Shown: in pieces, positions 58,180 through 64,000 of the stretch
Layout of the letters: the number at the start of each line of letters is the position of its first letter
Position numbering within the stretch: position 1 is the stretch's first letter
Assembly: GCA_930367205.1 (NCBI GenBank)
Contig: OV884009.1
Location: 32,187,841-32,251,840, forward strand
Direction of reading: 5' to 3'
DNA from: Acanthosoma haemorrhoidale
Taxonomy: Eukaryota > Arthropoda > Insecta > Hemiptera > Acanthosomatidae
Length of the DNA stretch: 64,000 nucleotides
Translations under genes and position numbers: made by a program
The notes under the pieces: model-generated
Told to the model about the DNA's origin: nothing
The model's database searches: none
Seen by the model: only the letters and a program-made list of their open reading frames with translations

Positions 58180-58872
58180 ACAACTACTTTATTATGATGA
58201 AATTACATCTGCCTGATTGGGCTATAAGTAATTGTGATGAATGATCTCATTCATACCAATTTACAATTTTTATTCACTCGCTCATTAATACTATACATAC
58301 AAACAGCCCAGAGGCCCCCCAAGTTCCACACGGTTGTTACCTCCCTCGCGTGCGATAGAGGAAGCGGAGTCTTGGGAAGTCCTACGCTCCTTCGTTAGCC
58401 GCGTCACTGGATAAGAGGCTGACCAAGAGCGTGAGAGCCACAGACGCTCAGGACATGATTGGAGAAACTAGCTATTGCCAGGACTCCCATTGTCACGTAT
58501 TTATAGCAGGTCACGAGGCCACTACCGTTTTAGTCTCCGAGGAGGATTATAGGGATCAGTGGTGCAGTGGAATGACCGTACTAGGGAATTAGGGTGGTTG
58601 GATAGGTTACTATGGAATTTTATGAACTCGGAAGGGATAAGTTCAAGATTACAGGGTATATTCAGATCATTATGAAGTGTTTTGTTGCTGACGTAATAAG
58701 GGGCACTTACTAATGTTCTCAGGACATTTTATTGAAAGGATTGGATGCGCTTGATGTTCGACTTTTTTGCTGTCCCCTATAGCTCTATTCCGTATGTCCA
58801 GATTGGCTTAAGTATACCTTTGTAGATAAGTAGTTTAGCTACATTGTCCAAAGCGTCTGTTTAGTTCTTGAT
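58180..58872 (-). mobile_element. Jockey-1 3' end, about 690 bp
   Basis: In plus-strand order it goes from CTACTTTATTATGATGAAAT through the tail, the ORF2 end (near 58510) and KKSNIKR-type coding sequence (58755-58780), to GCGTCTGTTTAGTTCTTG. ORF2 is interrupted by stops and small indels. It is comparable in extent to the copy at 47970-48720. Confidence 0.85.
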
Positions 58873-59039
58873 CTAATCTAAGCCCCTCATGGATAGATCC
58901 CTATACATCCGCTCAAATCTAGGTTTACGGCTAACTATGAACGCACAGCTGTGGTAATAACTGTACACCGTGATTCGAAGGCCCACGTTGGCCAGTACTG
59001 AAAGGAAGGGTGTATTCCGTTAATACCGCCGTGACCGAT

Positions 59040-59430
59040 TAATCACATAGGAAATCAACATTATAACCGCATCAAGGGGGCAGGGAATTTTTTTTTCTCT
59101 TTTCCCCGCCGGCCGATCTAAAGGAGTCGGACAACGGAAGCCGATTCATAGGCCCAAGCCGAAGGGCCCCGGTCCTGAGAAGAAATGAGCCGATGCGGTA
59201 TGAGGGAGACCGCACACTGAGCCATGAGCCAATTAACACTAATTGCAGCTAATGAGTACAGCACATCCTAATAGAATGGATCCTATTGAGCGGGAACCCT
59301 CCGTATAAATCCAGCCAGTCTTAACCTTTAGCTCTTCCTCCTCGGGCGCAGCTGCCGGCCGTTCCTCGTTCTACCGTCGTCACGGTCGCGGAAACCGTCG
59401 CGTGACGCACGTGCGTTCAGATAGCTATAA
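59040..59430 (+). promoter_or_regulatory. CpG-rich stretch with TATA box, candidate promoter
   Basis: Within AT-rich DNA this segment is GC- and CpG-rich. It contains a TATAAAT word at 59305-59311 followed by CAGTCTTA, a CAATTAACACTAATTGC homeodomain-like cluster near 59230, and CpG-dense sequence with an E-box CACGTG at about 59408. The combination is promoter-like on the plus strand, but no exon or start codon with a recognisable protein follows, so this is inference. Confidence 0.3.
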
Positions 59431-59434
59431 AAAT

Positions 59435-60355
59435 TAAAAATAAAAGCTGTGAAGTGACTCCACGAGTGTTAGTAAGTATCACACGCCAACTGCTACGGCC
59501 TTGTATTTTTTAAACAGGATGAAGAAAGTGAAGAAAAACACTGATAGATACTCTTCGGACAGTTTTTGAGTTTCAAAATAAATATAAACATATTCATGTG
59601 CTCGGAATGCTTCTATACCCTAAGCCAAAATAACATGGTTGACTAGCCAACCAACAGAAAGACCAAAGCAAAAATTCTTTGACTTTTTCCAGATCAAACG
59701 TCGAAAAAAATCCTTATGGCCAAATCATAACTGTAAATTAGTAAAACGGCACTCGGCATCCGATCCCAAACGTTTAATTAACCTCTTTATTCATAACAAT
59801 ACCCTCTGAAGCAGTTAGGACGGGCTCTGGGCTGCGGGATGGGACATAAATAGATGATGCAATAAGATCAGTGAAGCAAAATACGCAAACACCTTTCGGC
59901 AAGGATCCTGTCCATCCGTAACATGCAATTCCAAACCTTTCCCCACGTCCAATACTGTTCGACATCTAGACTTAGGGGCTCCGTGGAAACCTTAACAAAG
60001 GAGGAAACAATTGAACAGAGGGTTTAGGTAACTGCACAGACGGTTCGAACAGCAACTCTAAGCTCAAATACTAAATACTAAAATACGGAAATACTAAACA
60101 ATTGAAGTAGAATTATCGGGCGCAGCCAAACCTTTGAAAACTTTTTTTTTTTACCCCTTCCTGGAAACCTTTGAAAACCAGACGAATCCAAACATTTATA
60201 TCCGAAATCCTATATATAAGCTCTATGTCACAAACCGTGATGCACTTCACCGTGATGCAGTTCACCGTGATCCCCATGTTCCAGTCTTGGTCCTTATAAC
60301 TTCAAGATTTTTGGAATTTTTGAAAAATCGAGAACCTACCCGCTCATCCTTACAA
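59435..60355. other. spacer
   Basis: No gene recognised. A 15-bp motif (CCGTGATGCA plus TTCA) is repeated about 2.5 times at 60235-60273. Confidence 0.35.
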
Positions 60356-60359
60356 TCCT

Positions 60360-60668
60360 CTTCACCACCCATCATCACCATGGCCTTCATTGTAAACAAA
60401 GATGTCGTGGGGTACTGGCATTACCCATCAGAGTCAATCACGTTCTGAGCGTCTGTTGCTTTCTCTCTAGTCTACATCACATTGTGACGCGGTGGGGGTG
60501 GGATTCTGTACAATTGCGTTGGAGAAGAGGGCATTCTGGGCCATATTTGTAAGTGCATGCTGTATGAATATGGATTGTATCAGGTAAGTATACATGTATG
60601 AATGAACTCTTCCATCCAAATTGATAATACTGTACAAGCGATTGTAATTTTTCAAGTAAAGGAGTCAA
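60360..60668 (+). mobile_element. Jockey-2 LINE 3' end
   Basis: The plus strand has ACGTTCTGAGCGTCTGTTGC near 60440 (compare TCCTGAGCGTCTGTGGC in Jockey-1), then GTGACGCGGTGGGGGTGGGA, TGTATGAATATGGATTGTA, and GCGATTGTAATTTTTCAAG with TAAAGGAGTC at the 3' end. It is divergent, and the 5' limit is uncertain. Confidence 0.5.
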
Positions 60669-60669
60669 A

Positions 60670-63085
60670 TGCGATGTATTAAACATGAAAAGACAATTTT
60701 AAATCTATGTTGAGGAAAATATTTTAAGGTAATCCTGTAGTTCAAAAAAAAAAAAAAAATTATAAAACTTATTAATAAATTTAATTTAGAAAAATGACAT
60801 GCGTTACTGTCATTCATTGTTTTCATAAATATTTATTTTATTGTATGATTCATTTAATTTATATTATTTTTCGTTTGATCTGCTATTTTGTATCTTCACA
60901 TACTAATAATACCCTTGAGAATATCATACTTTTTAGTAGAGGAAAAATGTCGGTAAACAAGATCTAACATTTGATAAGAATTAATGAAAATTGATTAAGT
61001 ACGAGTTTATCGAACAATAAAGACGAATTAAATTGGACAATCCAATGTTTCCGCTCCGCAGATAATCGCAAGAATGCTTTTCCAGACAGGAAACATTAAA
61101 TGATTTAATGGGCCCCATAAATGAAGGATGGCTAGCCATGGCCACATCTTTCGTTAATGATGTGATAACCAGAACGAATCGAAGGGGGTAAGCGTTGGCA
61201 ACTGAATTGAATACCCGAAGAACCACCGTGACCTACTTTCGAATTCAATAAAAGTGGAGATAAATTATTTTCTTGAATATTATTTTGAAGATTTTCATAA
61301 AGATAAAAATACGCTCACGATGTGGAGCAGATATATAGTATGGGAAGTATCTAAAGCAATAAAGCTATTATTTTATTACTAACGCTACTATTAGTATTAT
61401 TACTAAGATATGCGGGAAGTTTTCTTTCGTCAGTCAGTTGGTCTGTCTGTATGTATGTGAAACGATAGAGGAAGTCAAACTTTCAACCGATCAACACTTT
61501 AAAAGTTTATACCACAACATTCTGAATATACTTGATTGTGTCTTGGTTCTGATACAACGATGCACCTCTTGTAATAAAATTATGATTGCAAAAACAAGGA
61601 TTCTCCAAGGTCCAAAAGTTACCTAAATATTACATTTATATTTCCCATTGGTACAAAAGACTTTAAAGAATTACCAAATAAAATTTTGGTGACCGATTTG
61701 GTCACTACTTCTTTAGGTCGTAAATCGGGAGTTTCACTATTATTTAATTAATATTTAGAAAAACTACGTCCGTAATTAAATATAATTTGTTTATTATATT
61801 AATAATAACATCTTTATTTTCCTGGGACTGTGGCCCTTATTTGTTTTTGTACTTGAATGGAACTAGATCCTACCCCAAGAGGCTCTGCAAGTATTTATAA
61901 CAAGTAGAACAACACCAATGAAAATCTGACAAAATTTAGTAATTGTTCGTCCCTTGTTCAATTGTAATTGTTATTCTCAGTAAAACTTGGTTAAAGGCCT
62001 CAATTAATTAATTAAATAACTCAACATTCTGATTGATAATATTCAATTTTTGGTTTTGTTTTTTCAACAATTGTCAAAAAACCATCAAAACTGTAATTAA
62101 TACCGTGTTAATATTGGAAGGATGCTATTTTGCACTGGGCTTTAACTTAAAGACCCAAATATGTAAATTTAAAATCAACTCTACGAATAATCATGAAGCT
62201 TAATTATTATTCTATTGCTTGTTATTAAACAATAAATAACTAACAATCAGGTGATAATTTGTAGTATTTATTGTGGCTTTAGGATATTATTGTTATAAAA
62301 AGTCATTAAAATAGCTTCTAAGAGGCATGTTGTTAATTAAACTTTTGTTTAAGAGTTGTTAATTAACGGAAGCTCTGGAGAAACAGTTATCTAGGAACTA
62401 CAAAAATGGGTATCTAGTATACTATTGATTGATAACTGCTCCTTGTTTTGTGTTAACTATAATTGGTAATTGTAGCACCCCCAATTATGGCCATCCATGG
62501 TTCATTTGACATGGGCTACCCTTGCACAACGTACTGGTCAGGGGGCGAGGGAAGAAAGGGGAAAGTGCGATGCCTAAGGAGACCTATTCCTTCATAAATC
62601 CAGGTTTTGTTAACGCCCCAGGGCCCCTAAACCTTATTGGTTGTTTTCCATCCGAAAGAATAGCCGGAAAAAAACCACCCCCTGGGGTCTGGGGGTATCT
62701 TAATCTTGTGTCTCCCACTTTTAATGTCTCCCTTCCCCTTTTAGAGGGTTTTTAATCCTGATTTTTTCCTTTTCTTTTTTTCTTTTTCTTTTTTTTTTTT
62801 GTTGAACAAGGGGAGCTCTTGTTTACAATACAAGCCTATACACCCCTACCACCGAGACCACTGTTCTCGAAATGCTTGTGTTTACAAGTTTGTTCGGTGA
62901 CGGATACAGCTAATTGGCTTTCCATATCTAATGTAAGCTGGGCCCGTGTTCTTAGCTGTTATAAAATTAACAGGTCTTCTAAAGCCTGATACATCAAATT
63001 TTCCAACCTCAATAGTGCAGGTTTTACTTTCAAAAAAGTACAGATAAATGTGGTTTTGCCTATTGCAGAAAATTCCACCGCGCAC
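60670..63085. other. AT-rich spacer
   Basis: No gene recognised with confidence. A minus-strand open frame at 62882-63080 (GGIFCNRQNHIYLYFFESKT, then KFDVSGFRRPVNFITAKN) is of unknown nature. A pyrimidine-rich tract lies at 62758-62800. Confidence 0.35.
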
Positions 63086-63087
63086 CA

Positions 63088-63310
63088 AATCCTGACCGAG
63101 GTTGCCACCGGAGTTCGTAGGTAGCGCTGAGGAGTGGTTAGTGCTAGGCCGTTGCCTCTCTATCTTCATTACTGTTATTTTAACTGGTTGGTATTGGCTA
63201 TTCCTTTTTCCTCACCAAGTTGACTGAATCACAACGAGACTCCTTCCAAAAAAGAATCTTTCAGAGCTCGGGTTCAAACCGAGGCCTCCGGCGTTTGAAG
63301 TCTTTAAAAC
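63088..63310 (-). mobile_element. SINE-1, third copy
   Basis: The body (GTTGCCACCGGAGTTCGTAG, GCGCTGAGGAGTGGTTAG, then AACTGGTTGGTAT and AAGTTGACTGAATC on plus) parallels 24295-24425. The B-box on the minus strand is GGTTTGAACCC (complement of 63270-63280). The A-box region is too decayed to identify. The copy is more divergent than the other two. Confidence 0.55.
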
Positions 63311-63314
63311 ACAG

Positions 63315-63940
63315 TGGGATCATTGAATCAGATAAAATACTTGAAATGAATTAGATTGCCCAGCACTTGGCACAGGCAATTATGCCTTTAGTTTCAAGTC
63401 TAAGGACTGCTTTAGATAGAGCCTTTGGGCTGTCCTGTTGTACACAAAGGCCGACCGGAACAGGCGGAGCCCCAGTCCCACCGCCTGGTAATGTATTCTC
63501 ATGTTAAGAACGCGTGGGCTGATCAGAGGTCGAGGGTAAAAAACATGTTGCCTACCAATAATTCCTACATCAGCACAGTCCACTGATCTTTACATACTTT
63601 TATGTATTCATGGAAACGCCCAAAACTTGTGGGGTGTGGTTCTCATCGGGGTTCACTCTGTATTGCTAGAATAAAGGAGAAGCTGCTTGAATAAAGAAGG
63701 AGTCATTCCGGTCCAGGGAAGAGAAATGAGGCTTGACAGGTAACAGCTTAACTCAACCACTTTGGCTCCTCAGTGCTATCGACCAAGAATGGCAAGAACC
63801 TTTTGTTGTCATTGGTTACCCGTGTTGGATTTATTATTATTTATGTATGCAGCCCACACGCTAACGGAGATAATCGACCTAGATCGATTTTTTCCCTTAA
63901 CCCCTAAAATTATTATTTTTTAAATTTAAATTAATATTTC
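63315..63940. other. spacer
   Basis: No gene recognised. The frame 63380-63583 on the minus strand has no motif I know. Confidence 0.35.
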
Positions 63941-63941
63941 A

Positions 63942-64000
63942 ATCCTGAGCGTCTGTGGCTCTCGCGCTCTTGGTCAACCTCCGCTGGCTCTTATTCAGTG
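63942..64000 (+). mobile_element. Jockey-1 3' region, cut by the window end
   Basis: The plus strand begins TCCTGAGCGTCTGTGGCTCT and continues CGCGCTCTTGGTCAACCTCC, the start of the conserved Jockey-1 tail. The copy is truncated on its 5' side here, and its 3' end lies outside the window. Confidence 0.8.

Noticed and set aside
63380..63583. 67-codon minus-strand frame
   Set aside because: There is no recognisable motif, homologous copy or context; chance cannot be excluded.

Overview
The window looks like AT-rich nuclear DNA from an animal, most likely an insect or another arthropod. I cannot name the species. The evidence is the dominant repeats: Jockey-clade LINEs with gag zinc knuckles, an APE endonuclease and a reverse transcriptase; mariner-type DNA transposons with TA target sites; and tRNA-headed SINEs. 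I find no intact host protein gene, no rRNA, no intact tRNA and no prokaryotic feature. Nearly all open frames are short and are either decayed transposon pieces or chance frames.

Layout. About 1-8.3 kb is AT-rich spacer with two notable hairpins (2236-2330 and 3331-3409), a LINE C-terminal fragment, a palindromic mariner derivative (4369-5242), a SINE fragment, a mariner fragment and a LINE tail. At 8.35-11.64 kb lies the fullest Jockey element, on the minus strand, with recognisable ORF1 (gag) and ORF2 (endonuclease and reverse transcriptase); both are dead. From 11.6-17.2 kb there is mostly AT-rich spacer. At 17.2-19.9 kb a second Jockey copy lies on the plus strand, interrupted by a second copy of the same palindromic mariner derivative. 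From 20-32.9 kb there is spacer with tRNA-like SINE heads and two GC/CpG-rich islands (about 23.7-23.96 and 29.84-30.33 kb). At 32.9-36.1 kb a Jockey 3' end is split by about 1 kb of unknown DNA, followed by an internally deleted Tc1/mariner-type transposon (35214-36068). At 38.26-39.07 kb a young tandem array of 190-bp units abuts LINE reverse-transcriptase sequence. From 43.9 kb to the end, 5'-truncated Jockey 3' ends occur about every 2 kb in both orientations, mixed with two other LINE families (CR1/L2-like by their C-terminal motifs). Two Jockey copies still show clear target-site duplications. A further CpG-rich, TATA-containing stretch lies at about 59.04-59.43 kb.

The most interesting structure is the mariner derivative. 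It lacks the N-terminal half of the transposase and carries the C-terminal half twice, inverted, so both outer ends are the same transposon end. Two whole copies and a fragment share the same central junction, so the rearranged form itself appears to have multiplied. Family labels used below (Jockey-1, Jockey-2, LINE-2, LINE-3, SINE-1) are mine for this window only.
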